This document shows positions 35,478 through 44,920 of a DNA stretch of 64,000 nucleotides, piece after piece. Position 1 is the first letter of the stretch. Each line of letters starts with the position of its first letter. Under the pieces are notes generated by a model that did not search any database, had not been told where the DNA came from, and saw only the letters and a program-made list of their open reading frames with translations. Source of the DNA: Arthrobacter sp. E3 (GTDB taxonomy: Bacteria > Actinomycetota > Actinomycetes > Actinomycetales > Micrococcaceae); contig NZ_JAFMPX010000015.1 of assembly GCF_017353415.1 (NCBI RefSeq), positions 1-64,000 of the forward strand. The letters run 5' to 3'. The position numbers and the translations under genes are program-made.

Positions 35478-37070
35478 CTAGCGGCGGCGTTTTCTCGGAG
35501 CCGTGCCGAACATGTCCCGCATGAGGTTCCGGCCCAGTGAACTACCCATGGAACGGACCATGCTTTTCAGTCCGCCACCCAACGCCCCGCCTAGGGCGCC
35601 GATGACCACGTTCGCCATGCCGCCGTCGTCCGTGGTGTTGGGAATCGCCACCGGCGGCGGGGGAGGAGGCAGCGGTGAACCAACCGCTGGCCCGGTGCTC
35701 GGCACGGGGGCAGCCTTTGTCGGGGCCTGGAGCTTTTCGTATGCGGAGACGGGGTCGACGGCGGTGCCATAGGTGGGCAGCAGGCCGGACGCTGCGATGA
35801 CGGCCTTGACGGCGTCCTCGGTGCTGGGTCCCATGATCGAGCCAGGGGCCCGAAGGCGGGTCAGCGCCACAGGGGTCGGGGCGCCGTTTTCGTTCATGAC
35901 AGTGACCACGGCCTCGCCAATACCGGCGCTTGTGAGGACCTCAGCCAGATCATAGTCGTTGATGGGGAAGGTTGAGACGGTGGCTTTGAGCGCCTTGGCG
36001 TCCTCCGGGGTGAACGCGCGCAGGGCATGCTGGACGCGGTTGGCCAGCTGTGCCAAGACATCGGCGGGCACGTCCTTGGGGGTCTGGGTGACGAAGAAGA
36101 TCCCCACGCCCTTGGAACGGATCAGCCGGACCGTCTGCGTGATGGCGTTCAGGAAGGCCTTGCTGGCGCCGTTGAACAGCAGGTGGGCCTCATCAAAGAA
36201 GAACACCAGTTTTGGCTTGTCGGCGTCGCCCACCTCGGGAAGTTCGCGGAACAAGTCGGCCAGCATCCACATGAGGAAGGTGGAAAACAGGAGGGGCTTG
36301 TCTTGGATGCTGGGCAGTTCCAGGCAGGAGATGACGCCGCGGCCGTCCGGCGCTGTGCGCAGCAGCTCCGCCGTGTCGAATTCCGGCATGCCAAAGAACT
36401 CACTCATGCCCTGGGCGTCAAGGGTGATGAGATTGCGCAGGATCACCCCAGCCGTGGCCTTGGATAGGCCGCCCAGTTCCTTCAGGTCCTCTTTGCCCTC
36501 GTCGGAGGTGAGGAACGTGATGACGGCGCGCAGATCCTTCAGATCGTACAGTTCAAGGCCTTTGGTGTCGGCGTAGTGGAACACCAGTTGCAGGCTGGAT
36601 TCCTGCGTCTCATTCAAGTCCAGGATGCGGGCCAGCAGGATCGGACCAAAGGAGGTGATGGTGGCACGCACCGGGACACCGTTGCCATTGCCGCCCAGCG
36701 CCAGGAACTCGACGGGGAATGCCTTGGATTCCCATTGCTGGCCCAGGGCCTGGGTGCGGGTGGTGAGCTTCTCACTGCCTGTCGCCGCCGTGGCCAAGCC
36801 GGTGAGGTCGCCCTTGATGTCTGCCATGAACACGGGCACACCGGCGCTGGAAAGCTGTTCGGCCATCATGTGCAAGGTGACGGTTTTTCCGGTGCCGGTG
36901 GCGCCGGCCACCAGCCCATGACGGTTCATCATGGCCAGCGGCAGGGAAACCTGGGCCTCGGGACGGATTTCGCCATCCACCATGGCCGCACCGAGAGCAA
37001 TTGTGGAGCCGCTGAACGTGTAGCCGGCCTGAAGTTCTGCGATCAATTCTGCTGGGGTTTTGGTAGCCAT
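35478..37070 (-). CDS. HerA-like ATPase, DUF853 family
   Basis: 529 residues from MATKTPAELIAELQAGYTF. Walker A LVAGATGTGKTVTLHMMAEQL, Walker B KLVFFFDEAHLLF, sensor region GVGIFFVTQTPKDVPADVLAQLANRVQHALRAFTP, then a Pro-rich linker (PLPPPPPPVA) and a Gly-rich basic tail ending APRKRRR. This is the DUF853/YjgR branch of the FtsK-HerA ATPases; its cellular role is unknown. The start was set at 37070 because the upstream part of the frame is not conserved in character. It lies 19 bases after the AEC-transporter stop. Confidence 0.88.
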   Translation of the reverse strand: MATKTPAELIAELQAGYTFSGSTIALGAAMVDGEIRPEAQVSLPLAMMNRHGLVAGATGTGKTVTLHMMAEQLSSAGVPVFMADIKGDLTGLATAATGSEKLTTRTQALGQQWESKAFPVEFLALGGNGNGVPVRATITSFGPILLARILDLNETQESSLQLVFHYADTKGLELYDLKDLRAVITFLTSDEGKEDLKELGGLSKATAGVILRNLITLDAQGMSEFFGMPEFDTAELLRTAPDGRGVISCLELPSIQDKPLLFSTFLMWMLADLFRELPEVGDADKPKLVFFFDEAHLLFNGASKAFLNAITQTVRLIRSKGVGIFFVTQTPKDVPADVLAQLANRVQHALRAFTPEDAKALKATVSTFPINDYDLAEVLTSAGIGEAVVTVMNENGAPTPVALTRLRAPGSIMGPSTEDAVKAVIAASGLLPTYGTAVDPVSAYEKLQAPTKAAPVPSTGPAVGSPLPPPPPPVAIPNTTDDGGMANVVIGALGGALGGGLKSMVRSMGSSLGRNLMRDMFGTAPRKRRR

Positions 37071-37089
37071 GCCAACAGCGTACAGTGCC

Positions 37090-38016
37090 TCAGCCCAAGA
37101 GGAAGGCAATGACGAACATGGCAGGGATGGCCAGCACGGTTGTCGCCAGCACGGTGTCTTTGGCCACCGTGACGCCGACTTGGTAGCGCTGGGCGCTCAC
37201 ATATACGTTCTGGGCTGTAGGTAGGGCAGCGGCAACCACGACGGCGAACAGTGCGGCCCCGCTCAGCCCCAAGGCAAAGTGCCCCAGCAGGAAGGCCACA
37301 AGCGGATGGACAACGAGTTTGAACCCCGTGGCCAGCAGAATATCGCTGCGTCGCCCTTCAACGGCGGAGAGGGGTTTGCTGGCGCTCAAGGACATGCCGA
37401 ACGCGATCAGGATGGATGGGATGGCGGCACCGGCGATCAGGTGGAGCGGTTCGGCAAGCAATGCTGGCAGTTGCCATCGTGTGGCTGCGAGAACAAGGCC
37501 CACCACGGTTCCCAAAATCATGGGATTGGTGATGATTTGCAACAGGATTCGCCCGGGGGTGGGGCGGTGGCCGCTCGTGAGTGAATCAAGAAGCATCAGG
37601 TACATGGGGGTGTAGAACGCGAGTTGAAACACCAGCACGGGGGCAATCAACGCAGCGTCGCCGAGTACGTAGGCCGCAATGGGGATGCCCAGGTTTGCCG
37701 CGTTGGCCGTAGAGGAGGACATTGCGGATAACACCGCTTCGCTGAGCGAACGGTTCAAGACAAATTTCACGAGCAGGAAAAAGGCACCGCCGGTGATGAT
37801 GGCACTGACGGCGGCAACAAGGAGCGGCTCGGCCAAAACACTTCGTAGTTCAGCCTTGGACAGGGTTTCCAGCAAAAGTGCAGGGCTGGCTACGAAGAAT
37901 GAGAGCCTGCTGAGCACAATGGGGGCGTTCTCGCCCAGCACGTTCTTCCGGCCGACGAACCAGCCCACCAAGATAATGAGCCACACCACCGAGAAACCCT
38001 CAAGTACCCCTAACAT
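37090..38016 (-). CDS. AEC-family (auxin efflux carrier-like) transporter
   Basis: 308 residues with about ten helices in the AEC inverted-repeat arrangement: FSVVWLIILVGWFVGRKNVLGENAPIVLSRLSFFVASPALLL at the N-terminus, and SSSTANAANLGIPIAAYVLGD with the conserved Asn-Pro-type break. Bacterial members export or import dicarboxylates such as malate or malonate. First gene of a probable three-gene minus-strand operon. Confidence 0.85.
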   Translation of the reverse strand: MLGVLEGFSVVWLIILVGWFVGRKNVLGENAPIVLSRLSFFVASPALLLETLSKAELRSVLAEPLLVAAVSAIITGGAFFLLVKFVLNRSLSEAVLSAMSSSTANAANLGIPIAAYVLGDAALIAPVLVFQLAFYTPMYLMLLDSLTSGHRPTPGRILLQIITNPMILGTVVGLVLAATRWQLPALLAEPLHLIAGAAIPSILIAFGMSLSASKPLSAVEGRRSDILLATGFKLVVHPLVAFLLGHFALGLSGAALFAVVVAAALPTAQNVYVSAQRYQVGVTVAKDTVLATTVLAIPAMFVIAFLLG

Positions 38017-38161
38017 GGTACGGCGGGGCGGGTACCGTGGCAGGCGGGGATCTTCTCAAGCGACACCTCACAAGCTTAAGCTGAGAAGGCACCTTCCAAG
38101 TGCATACAAGCCCTGATGTACCCCAACCCTGCTGTACCCAAAGATTCTGAAGGAGCGTACC

Positions 38162-39034
38162 GTGACCGAGACCCGCATTGAGACTGTTGCCGTCACCGGA
38201 GCCCATGGCAAGGCGGGGCGGGCTGCGGTGGCGGAGTTGCTGGCCCACGGGTACCGCGTCCTGGCCTGCGACCTGGCCGGGCCCGTGGGCCGAAACTCGG
38301 ACCTTGGCACCCCCACCATGCGCGTGGACTTGACCGACTACGGGCAGGCATTGCAGGCACTGGCCGGGGCGGACGCCGTGGTGCACATGGCCAATATTCC
38401 GGAGCCTGGCATGTTCCCGCCGGCGCAGACATTGAACCGCAACACGGCCATGAACCACAACGTGTTCCTGGCCGCGCAGTCACTGGGACTGGCGCGCGTG
38501 GTGTGGGCGTCCAGCGAGACCACGCTGGGCCTGCCGTTTGCGGCCGACGGCGGGACCTTGCGTTACGCGCCCGTCGATGAAGCCCACTTCCCCCACCCTT
38601 CCTCAACGTATGCGCTGTCCAAGGTGTTGGGGGAAGTTGCAGCCGCTCAGTTTGCCGCGTGGTCGGGGATCCCGTTCGTCGGGCTGCGGCTGACCAACAT
38701 CTTTACCAAGGACGAATACGTGAAGGTTCCCGGATTCTGGGCCGAGCCCATGTCACGGGCATGGAACCTGTGGGGATATGTAGACGCCCGCGACGTCGGC
38801 GCGGCCTGCCGCAACGCCGTGGAGTCCACCAGCACGGGCAGTGAGAACCTGATCATTGCGGCAGCTGACACCATCATGGACACGCCGTCGGCAGAGCTCT
38901 TGGGGAAGCACTTCCCGGAACTGGAACTGCGCAGGGGCATTAGCGGGCATGAGACACTGCTGTCCATCGAGGCGGCACGCAGGGTCATCGGCTATGAGCC
39001 TGCCCACTCGTGGCGGGACAGTGTGGTTCAGTGA
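38162..39034 (+). CDS. NAD(P)-dependent epimerase/dehydratase (extended SDR)
   Basis: 290 residues from GTG 38162, preceded by AAGGAGCG. Nucleotide loop VAVTGAHGKAGRAAVAELLAHGYRV (G-x-x-G-x-x-G) and DLTDYG lead the Rossmann fold; HPSSTYALSKVLGE contains the Tyr-x-x-x-Lys catalytic pair and WASSETTLG the Ser/Thr. It probably acts on a nucleotide sugar or a related keto-sugar. Convergent with panD. Confidence 0.87.
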   Translation: MTETRIETVAVTGAHGKAGRAAVAELLAHGYRVLACDLAGPVGRNSDLGTPTMRVDLTDYGQALQALAGADAVVHMANIPEPGMFPPAQTLNRNTAMNHNVFLAAQSLGLARVVWASSETTLGLPFAADGGTLRYAPVDEAHFPHPSSTYALSKVLGEVAAAQFAAWSGIPFVGLRLTNIFTKDEYVKVPGFWAEPMSRAWNLWGYVDARDVGAACRNAVESTSTGSENLIIAAADTIMDTPSAELLGKHFPELELRRGISGHETLLSIEAARRVIGYEPAHSWRDSVVQ

Positions 39035-39058
39035 CGGTGAGGTGGTTATGCGTGCCGG

Positions 39059-39469
39059 TCAGAGGGCGAAGGCCGGGCGCAAAAGGCCTTCTGTGATGGC
39101 CTCGGCCGGGTCGGTGCCCAGGTGCACGATCGCATTGCCAGCGTCTACGTGAACCACTGTGGGCACATACTCCACAGCCTCGGCCCGCGTCATTTGGGCA
39201 TAAGTCATCAAAATGACAAGGTCGCCAACATTCACCAGGTGGGCGGCGGCACCGTTGATGCCAATGACACCCGATCCGCGCTCGCCGGGAATGGTGTAGG
39301 TTTCCAGCCGGGAGCCGTTGGTGATGTCCACAATGGACACCATTTCGCCGGGCAGAATATCGGCAGCGTCGAGCAGGTCCGCGTCGACGGTCACGGAGCC
39401 CACGTAGTGCAGATCTGCGTGGGTGACGGTGGCACGGTGGATTTTTGATTTGAATATTGTTCGCATCAT
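39059..39469 (-). CDS. panD: Aspartate 1-decarboxylase (pantothenate synthesis)
   Basis: 136 residues. Self-processing site Gly24-Ser25 in [19 protein letters not shown]; after cleavage Ser25 becomes the pyruvoyl group that decarboxylates aspartate to beta-alanine for pantothenate and Co[27 protein letters not shown] is also diagnostic. [20 protein letters not shown] aligns with the usual first residues, which fixes the start. The other pan genes are not in the window. A TAGACT lies nine bases before the ATG. Confidence 0.95.
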   Translation of the reverse strand: MMRTIFKSKIHRATVTHADLHYVGSVTVDADLLDAADILPGEMVSIVDITNGSRLETYTIPGERGSGVIGINGAAAHLVNVGDLVILMTYAQMTRAEAVEYVPTVVHVDAGNAIVHLGTDPAEAITEGLLRPAFAL

Positions 39470-39530
39470 AACGGCACAAGTCTAGCGTGCTTGGGCCGCA
39501 GGTGGCTGTGACTTGTGTTACTGCGCTAAG

Positions 39531-40406
39531 TTACCGTCTGCCCACGGGAGTGAGCTTGCGGCCCATGATGGCCTGGGTTAGGGCGTCCACAACCTCGGTG
39601 TTGGCCAGTGGATTGCGGATCAGTGTGAAGTCCACGTCTCCCACTGGCGGCAGGTCAAAACGCCTCGTGATGATTTTCAAGTCTTCCGGAACTAGCGAGG
39701 TCGGCATGACGGCAATCCCGATCCCTGCCCGCAGCGCTGCCAGGACTCCGCTGATCTGTTTCGTGGTGCAGGTGACCCGCCATGTGCGGCCCGCGTCCTC
39801 TAATGCGTCAAGAGCTAGTTTGCGGCTCAGACTCGGTGCCGGGTAGACAATGACGGGCACCGGCGCGCCGGGTTCCAGCACCGTCTGCTCCAGTCCCACC
39901 CACGCAAACGTATCCTGTTTGACTACTTCGCCCTCCTGGGCGCCGGACACCCATTTCACGAACACCAGGTCCAACGCTCCGGCTTTGAGCCTGCGGTGAA
40001 GCTGGTCGCTCTGGCTGACTGTCAGCTCGAGGTTGATCTGCGGGTACAGCTGGCGGAATTCACGCAGAATCCGCGGCAGGCCCGTAATGGCCAGATCGTC
40101 TGCCGTGCCAAAGCGTAGCCGCCCCCGCATGGCGGCGCCGGAGAAATAGCGGGTCGCCAGGTCGTTGGCTGCCAGTATGGTGCGGGCAAAACCGGCCATG
40201 GCATCCCCGTTGTCCGTCAGGCGCACTTCTCTGGTGTCGCGGGTGACAAGCACGCGTCCGGCTGCCTGTTCCAGCTTGCGCACGTGCTGACTGACGGTGG
40301 GCTGGCTGATGCCCAGGCGCTCGGCAGCCCGGGTAAAATTACGTGTTTCAGCCAAGGTAAGAAAACTCTTTAGCTGGATGGGGTCAAAAACAGGGGCGTC
40401 GGACAC
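39531..40406 (-). CDS. LysR-family transcriptional regulator
   Basis: 291 residues. Winged HTH at 10-70 (QLKSFLTLAETRNFTRAAERLGISQPTVSQHVRKLEQAAGRVLVTR), then a LysR substrate-binding domain with RGRLRFGTADDLAITGLPRIL. Divergent from an MFS transporter gene with a 132-base gap that carries a TCGTA-N5-TACGA dyad, so it most likely controls that transporter and itself. The inducer is unknown. Confidence 0.9.
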   Translation of the reverse strand: MSDAPVFDPIQLKSFLTLAETRNFTRAAERLGISQPTVSQHVRKLEQAAGRVLVTRDTREVRLTDNGDAMAGFARTILAANDLATRYFSGAAMRGRLRFGTADDLAITGLPRILREFRQLYPQINLELTVSQSDQLHRRLKAGALDLVFVKWVSGAQEGEVVKQDTFAWVGLEQTVLEPGAPVPVIVYPAPSLSRKLALDALEDAGRTWRVTCTTKQISGVLAALRAGIGIAVMPTSLVPEDLKIITRRFDLPPVGDVDFTLIRNPLANTEVVDALTQAIMGRKLTPVGRR

Positions 40407-40418
40407 CGCTGATACTCC

Positions 40419-40433
40419 TCGTATTTATTACGA
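40419..40433. promoter_or_regulatory. LysR-type operator candidate
   Basis: TCGTA-TTTAT-TACGA is a perfect dyad 12 bases before the lysR start codon. LysR boxes usually have a T-N11-A core with an AT-rich centre, and this one is of that type though two bases longer. Position suits autoregulation. Confidence 0.45.
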
Positions 40434-40538
40434 ATCACAATAGTAATTATAGCCACCATATCCTTTCGGTACAAATCACGGCGGTCTAGAGTTGTAGAAG
40501 CACCCTTCCATCCTTCTTCGATTTCCAGGACCAAAGCG

Positions 40539-41963
40539 TTGACGCCCCCACCAGCACGTTCGAATGCTGCCCTGACCGCCCCCCTCAATCTAGTGACTAC
40601 GCGCCCGCCGTGGAGTCAGACATTTTCCTCGCTGAAGATCCGCAACTACCGCATCTTTGCCTCCGCGAACCTTTTGGCCGTCACTGCCATTTGGATGCAG
40701 CGGGTGGCGCAGGACTGGATGGTGCTTGAGCTCTCAGGCTCAGTCACCGCCGTTGGAATTACCACCTTCATGCAATTCGTGCCCTCGCTCCTGCTGATGC
40801 CCTTGGGTGGAATCCTGGCAGACAGGTATTCCAAGCGCCTGATTCTGATGATCACCCAAGGCTCCGCCGGTGTCCTGGCAGCCCTGCTGGCTGTGCTTGC
40901 GCTGACAGGACACCTCGAGGTGTGGCACATCTACGTCATTGCGTTCTTCCTGGGTCTGGTGGTGGTGGCCGACCAGCCCGCCCGCCAAGTCTTCGTTAAT
41001 GAGCTGGTGGGGCCGTCCCAGCTGCGCAATGCCATCAGCCTGAACTCCTCCATCTTCCAAATGGGAGGCATGATCGGTCCCGCTGTCAGCGGCGTGCTGA
41101 TCAGCGCCGTTGGCGGAGGATGGGCCTTTGCCGGCAATGCCTTGGCCTGCACCATCACAGTCATTTCGCTGTGCCTGATCCGCAGCGCCGACCTGGTGAA
41201 AATGCCCCCGGTGAAACGTGCCAAGGGGCAGCTGGCGGAAGGCGTCCGCTACGCCCTGGGCAAGCCCACCATCTTCTGGCCAGCCGTCATGGCCGCCGTC
41301 TTCGCGGTGTTTGGCTTGAGCTTGGCAGTGTTGATGGCAGCCTATGCCAACAACGTGTTCGACGCCGGGGCCAAGGGCTACGGCCTGCTCAATACGCTCG
41401 TTGCGCTGGGTGCACTGGGCGGGGCTTTGGCCTCCACCCGCTTCGCAACCTTGCGCCTGCGCGGGGTTATGACGGCTGCAGGTTCCTATGGTGTGGTGCT
41501 CATGATCGCCTCATTGGCCCCCAACATGTTCACCTTTGGTGCCGTCATGGTGGTGGCTGGCTTTGCTTCGCTGCTATTTTTGACCAGCGCAAATCAACTC
41601 GTGCAAATGTCCACAAACGTCACCATTCGCGGCCGGGTCATGAGCTTGTACATCATGGTTCTCATCGGTGGCCAGGCGCTGGGTGGCTCACTCATGGGTT
41701 GGCTGGCTGAACACTGGGGCGTGCAATGGGCCACCGTCGTAGCCGGGGCCATGCCGGCGTTGGCGGCAGTGGTTATTGGGCTGGTGCTGGCCAAACGCGG
41801 CCAGCTGACCGTACGGCTGAACCTGCGCAACGTCCGAAGCCCCGTATTTATCGTGCCGAGGGCCGACCGTCCCATTGCCACGGATTTCGCGGAGGCCCCA
41901 GAAAACGCTGCAGCGACCCTGCCACCGATTCAAGGTCCCGCAGCTCACATTCCCAAACGGTGA
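40539..41963 (+). CDS. MFS transporter, MFS_3/enterobactin-exporter-like
   Basis: 474 residues from TTG 40539 (AGGA ten bases before). Twelve helices; QRVAQDWMVLELSGSVTAVGI, PLGGILADRYSKRLILMITQG (the loop 2-3 motif) and QPARQVFVNELVGPSQLRNAISLNSSIFQ are typical of the MFS_3 group that includes EntS-like siderophore and drug exporters. A cytoplasmic tail follows helix 12. Probably regulated by the divergent LysR protein. Confidence 0.87.
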   Translation: MTPPPARSNAALTAPLNLVTTRPPWSQTFSSLKIRNYRIFASANLLAVTAIWMQRVAQDWMVLELSGSVTAVGITTFMQFVPSLLLMPLGGILADRYSKRLILMITQGSAGVLAALLAVLALTGHLEVWHIYVIAFFLGLVVVADQPARQVFVNELVGPSQLRNAISLNSSIFQMGGMIGPAVSGVLISAVGGGWAFAGNALACTITVISLCLIRSADLVKMPPVKRAKGQLAEGVRYALGKPTIFWPAVMAAVFAVFGLSLAVLMAAYANNVFDAGAKGYGLLNTLVALGALGGALASTRFATLRLRGVMTAAGSYGVVLMIASLAPNMFTFGAVMVVAGFASLLFLTSANQLVQMSTNVTIRGRVMSLYIMVLIGGQALGGSLMGWLAEHWGVQWATVVAGAMPALAAVVIGLVLAKRGQLTVRLNLRNVRSPVFIVPRADRPIATDFAEAPENAAATLPPIQGPAAHIPKR

Positions 41964-42026
41964 ACGTGCTCCAACCAAGATCGGCCAGTCCGGAAAATCC
42001 GATGCGTGCAGCCGGTGTCCGCAGAC

Positions 42027-43226
42027 CTAGGCCAGCGGCAGGTGAGGGTAGTTTTCCTGGCGGCGCTGAAATTCGAGGATCGCAGGGTTGATGATGACGC
42101 CTTCGGAGATTTCAATGGCGCGGGTAATGGTGTCACTGTCAGCCCATACCTCACGCCCTGCCATCAACGGCTCAATGAACGGCATAAGGGCCTCGCTGAT
42201 TTCCCACGTAGCGGAATTCCACAGGTAGCTGGGGCTGTGGTCCACTGCGTAGTAATTGACGTTGTCCCCGACGGTAAACATGGGCTCGGTGAAGGTCGTG
42301 TTGCGGGCCCAGCTGAAGCCCATCCCCTCGTCACACGAAACGTCAACGACCAGGCTGTTGGGCCGGAACGCGGAAAGGTCAGCCTCCGTCAGGTAAGTCA
42401 TGGGCGCATTGGGGTCCTGCAAGGTGCAGTTCACCACAATGTCGGACTCGGCCAGGAAGTCGGCCAACGGGACGTCGCCGTCGTCGAGCATCACGAAACC
42501 CTTGTGCGGTGCCGTTTCCTCGAAATCGAACTGCACCATTTCAGCGGAGTGAATCGGCGAGGCCACAGCCGCCACGTTGCGACTGGTCAACACCTGCACC
42601 TCGGGAACTCCCAACGCCTTCAACGCAGTCACTGCGCCGCGGGCTGTGGCACCAAAACCAATGACCACTGCCTTCAACCGGCGACCGTAATGTCCCGTGG
42701 AACCGGTGAGACCCAGCGAATGCAGCACCGAGGAGTAACCGGCCATTTCATTATTCATGTGGAAAACGTGCAGTGAGTACCAGCCGTCGGATGTCCAGTG
42801 GTTCATCGCCTCGAAGGCAATCAAGGTCAGTTTCTTGTCAATGGCAATTTGGGTGATGGCCCGGTCCTGGACGCAGTGCGGCCAGCCCCACAGGATTTGA
42901 CCGTCCTTCAGCTCGGCAAGATCTTCCGCCTGCGGCTTGGGTAAAAGAACAACGTCGGCCTGCGCAATGACCTGTTCGCGAGTGGCTACCGCGCCAACCA
43001 ACGTGGCAAGGACATCGTCGGACATGCCAAAACGCTCCCCGTATCCTTCCTCGAATACCATTTGGGCACGAAGCTCCGGTTCAATCCGGGCAAGGTGCTC
43101 AGGGTGGATGGGGGCCCGGCGCTCATCAGGCTTACGGGATTTTCCCAGAACACCGAGTCGCAGCGTCGGTGCTGCCGTGCTCGTTTCCGGCGTGGATGCC
43201 GCTTGCTGTGTTGATTCGTTTTCCAT
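42027..43226 (-). CDS. Alanine dehydrogenase / N5-(carboxyethyl)ornithine synthase-like enzyme
   Basis: 399 residues from the ATG at 43226, which has GGGAGC at normal spacing. RLGVLGKSRKPDERRAPIHPEHLARIEPEL is the AlaDh/PNT N-terminal signature (R-R-x-P-I-x-P), and LKAVVIGFGATARGAVTALKALGV the NAD(P)-binding loop. Genome annotations often name such proteins N5-(carboxyethyl)ornithine synthase, but the reaction here could equally be another reductive amination. No partner gene is adjacent; tRNA-Gly lies upstream. Confidence 0.75.
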   Translation of the reverse strand: MENESTQQAASTPETSTAAPTLRLGVLGKSRKPDERRAPIHPEHLARIEPELRAQMVFEEGYGERFGMSDDVLATLVGAVATREQVIAQADVVLLPKPQAEDLAELKDGQILWGWPHCVQDRAITQIAIDKKLTLIAFEAMNHWTSDGWYSLHVFHMNNEMAGYSSVLHSLGLTGSTGHYGRRLKAVVIGFGATARGAVTALKALGVPEVQVLTSRNVAAVASPIHSAEMVQFDFEETAPHKGFVMLDDGDVPLADFLAESDIVVNCTLQDPNAPMTYLTEADLSAFRPNSLVVDVSCDEGMGFSWARNTTFTEPMFTVGDNVNYYAVDHSPSYLWNSATWEISEALMPFIEPLMAGREVWADSDTITRAIEISEGVIINPAILEFQRRQENYPHLPLA

Positions 43227-43304
43227 GTCAGCTCCCTCATGCGAGGGCCCAATACCCCACATGGCCTGACCTTACACGCCTTGGCAGCCCGGCCGCTGCA
43301 TTTA

Positions 43305-43346
43305 AAAAGCTGTTGCCCCCGAAAAATTCCAGGGGCAACAGCTTTT
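43305..43346 (-). terminator. Terminator downstream of tRNA-Gly
   Basis: AAAAGCTGTTGCCCC (43305-43319) and GGGGCAACAGCTTTT (43332-43346) pair over 15 bp with T runs on both sides, so it can work in both directions. It lies 28 bases after the tRNA 3' end. Confidence 0.9.
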
Positions 43347-43373
43347 GATCTGCACTGATGCGGATCCACACTG

Positions 43374-43444
43374 AGCGGGCGACGGGAATCGAACCCGCGT
43401 ATCGAGCTTGGGAAGCTAGCGCTCTACCATTGAGCTACGCCCGC
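43374..43444 (-). tRNA. tRNA-Gly (anticodon CCC)
   Basis: The minus strand folds as a complete cloverleaf: acceptor GCGGGCG/CGCCCGC, D arm GCTC-AATGGTA-GAGC, anticodon loop TTCCCAA giving anticodon CCC, T arm with TTCGATT. The discriminator base is T and the CCA end is not encoded. The anticodon stem CTAGC/GCTCG has one U-C mismatch at positions 28/42. It is followed by a strong terminator. Confidence 0.95.
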
Positions 43445-43593
43445 ATCGAAACATTCATTGCAGCCTCATTAGCTTGCTTGGTTTGTTCCGTAATGAGTCT
43501 AGCCGGTGCACAGGTGTGCTTTGCACCAGTGACACGCCCAAGCTGCTTGGCCTCCCTCAGGGGAGTGGCGGGTAGCCTGGGCATGAAAAGCCG

Positions 43594-43734
43594 TTAACCA
43601 ATAATGGAGGCTTTCACGGCTGCAAATTCCTCATCGTTGAGGGCGCCGGAGGCACGCAGTGCTGCCAACCGTGCGCCGGCGCGGGAGTCAACAACGAAAC
43701 ATTCGTTACGACGTCGTACCTTCAGCTTTTGCCC
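43594..43734 (-). pseudogene. Remnant coding for a SHOCT-like C-terminal helix pair
   Basis: The frame ends with RLAALRASGALNDEEFAAVKASIIG, a good SHOCT motif (short C-terminal domain of about 30 residues at the end of many small bacterial proteins). Upstream in the frame there is no ATG or GTG start and the sequence soon runs into the end of the antiporter gene. It is best read as the broken 3' end of a lost gene. Confidence 0.4.
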
Positions 43735-43735
43735 G

Positions 43736-44914
43736 CTACAAGATCGGTTCGGGCCTTCTGCCACGGACCAGTGCCATGAGCGGCTCCACGAAGCGGGCTG
43801 CAACGGGCCCGCTGACGGCCATGATGAGCACATAGGTGGTGGCCAGCGCAGCAAGTTCCACCGGGACTGCACCGGATGCCACGGCGAGCCCGGCAATGAC
43901 AATCGAGAATTCACCGCGGGCAATCAATGCCGCACCGGCACGGGCGCGGCCCGGCACCCCTATGCCTTGCTGACGGGCAGCCCACCAACCTGTGGTCACC
44001 TTGGTCAGGGCTGTAACAAGCGCCAACAGTAATGCAGCGCCAAGCACGGGCGGGATGGTGCGGGGGTCGGTGTTCAGCCCGAAAAGCACAAAGAACATGG
44101 CAGCAAACAAGTCCCGTAGGGGTTCCAGTACCCGGACCGCGTTCTCGGCGGTACCGCCGGAAATAGCGATGCCGAGTAGGAACGCACCGACGGCGGCCGA
44201 GACCTGCATCGCGGAGGCAACGCCCGCCACGAGCAATGCGGCGCCAAGCAGTTTCAGCAGAAACGACTCGCGGTCAGGGCTGTCCAAAACGGTGGACACC
44301 ATGTGCCCGTACCGCAGCGCACCCAGCAGCACCAAGGTGACAACGGCCAGCGAAATTCCGACGGCGGTGAATCCGCCCAGGAGCGACACCCCCGACAAAA
44401 CGGCGGTCAGGATCGGCAGGTACGCGGCCATGGCGAGGTCTTCAATGACCAAAATGGCAAGGATGACAGGTGTTTCCCGGTTGCCAAGCCGACCCAAGTC
44501 ACCGAGCACTTTGGCGATAATCCCGGAGGAGGAGCTGTAAGTAATTCCGGCCATGACCAGTGCACCGACCGGGCCCCAGCCAAGGATTAAGGCCACAGCA
44601 ACGCCCGGCAGCATGTTCAGGACCAGGTCAACCAGCCCGGCCACCCACGCCTGTTTTAGACCAGTGACAAGCTCAGTGGCCGAATATTCCAAACCGAGCA
44701 TAAGCAGCAGCAGGATGACGCCAATTTCACTGGCAATGTGGGCGAACCCGTCGATTCCAGCCAGATTGACCAATCCGCCTTCACCGAAGGCCAAACCACC
44801 CAGAAGATAGAGCGGCACGGGCGACATGCCGATGCGTCCTGCTAGACGACCCAAAAAGCCGAGCCCGAAAAAGACTATTCCGAGCTGGATGATGGAGAGC
44901 GTCAATGGATCCAT
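43736..44914 (-). CDS. khtU: K+(cation)/H+ antiporter, CPA2 family (KhtU-like)
   Basis: 392 residues, about 12 helices without a cytoplasmic TrkA domain. IQLGIVFFGLGFLGRLAGRIGMSPVPLYLLGGLAFGEGG is the CPA2 N-terminal half-repeat; AGITYSSSSGIIAKVLGDLG and GALRYGHM follow. It starts six bases after the regulatory-subunit gene. The pair resembles KhtT-KhtU of Bacillus, which exports K+ in exchange for protons under alkaline or osmotic stress and is controlled by c-di-AMP; whether the same holds here is inference. Confidence 0.85.
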   Translation of the reverse strand: MDPLTLSIIQLGIVFFGLGFLGRLAGRIGMSPVPLYLLGGLAFGEGGLVNLAGIDGFAHIASEIGVILLLLMLGLEYSATELVTGLKQAWVAGLVDLVLNMLPGVAVALILGWGPVGALVMAGITYSSSSGIIAKVLGDLGRLGNRETPVILAILVIEDLAMAAYLPILTAVLSGVSLLGGFTAVGISLAVVTLVLLGALRYGHMVSTVLDSPDRESFLLKLLGAALLVAGVASAMQVSAAVGAFLLGIAISGGTAENAVRVLEPLRDLFAAMFFVLFGLNTDPRTIPPVLGAALLLALVTALTKVTTGWWAARQQGIGVPGRARAGAALIARGEFSIVIAGLAVASGAVPVELAALATTYVLIMAVSGPVAARFVEPLMALVRGRRPEPIL

Positions 44915-44920
44915 GTGGAT

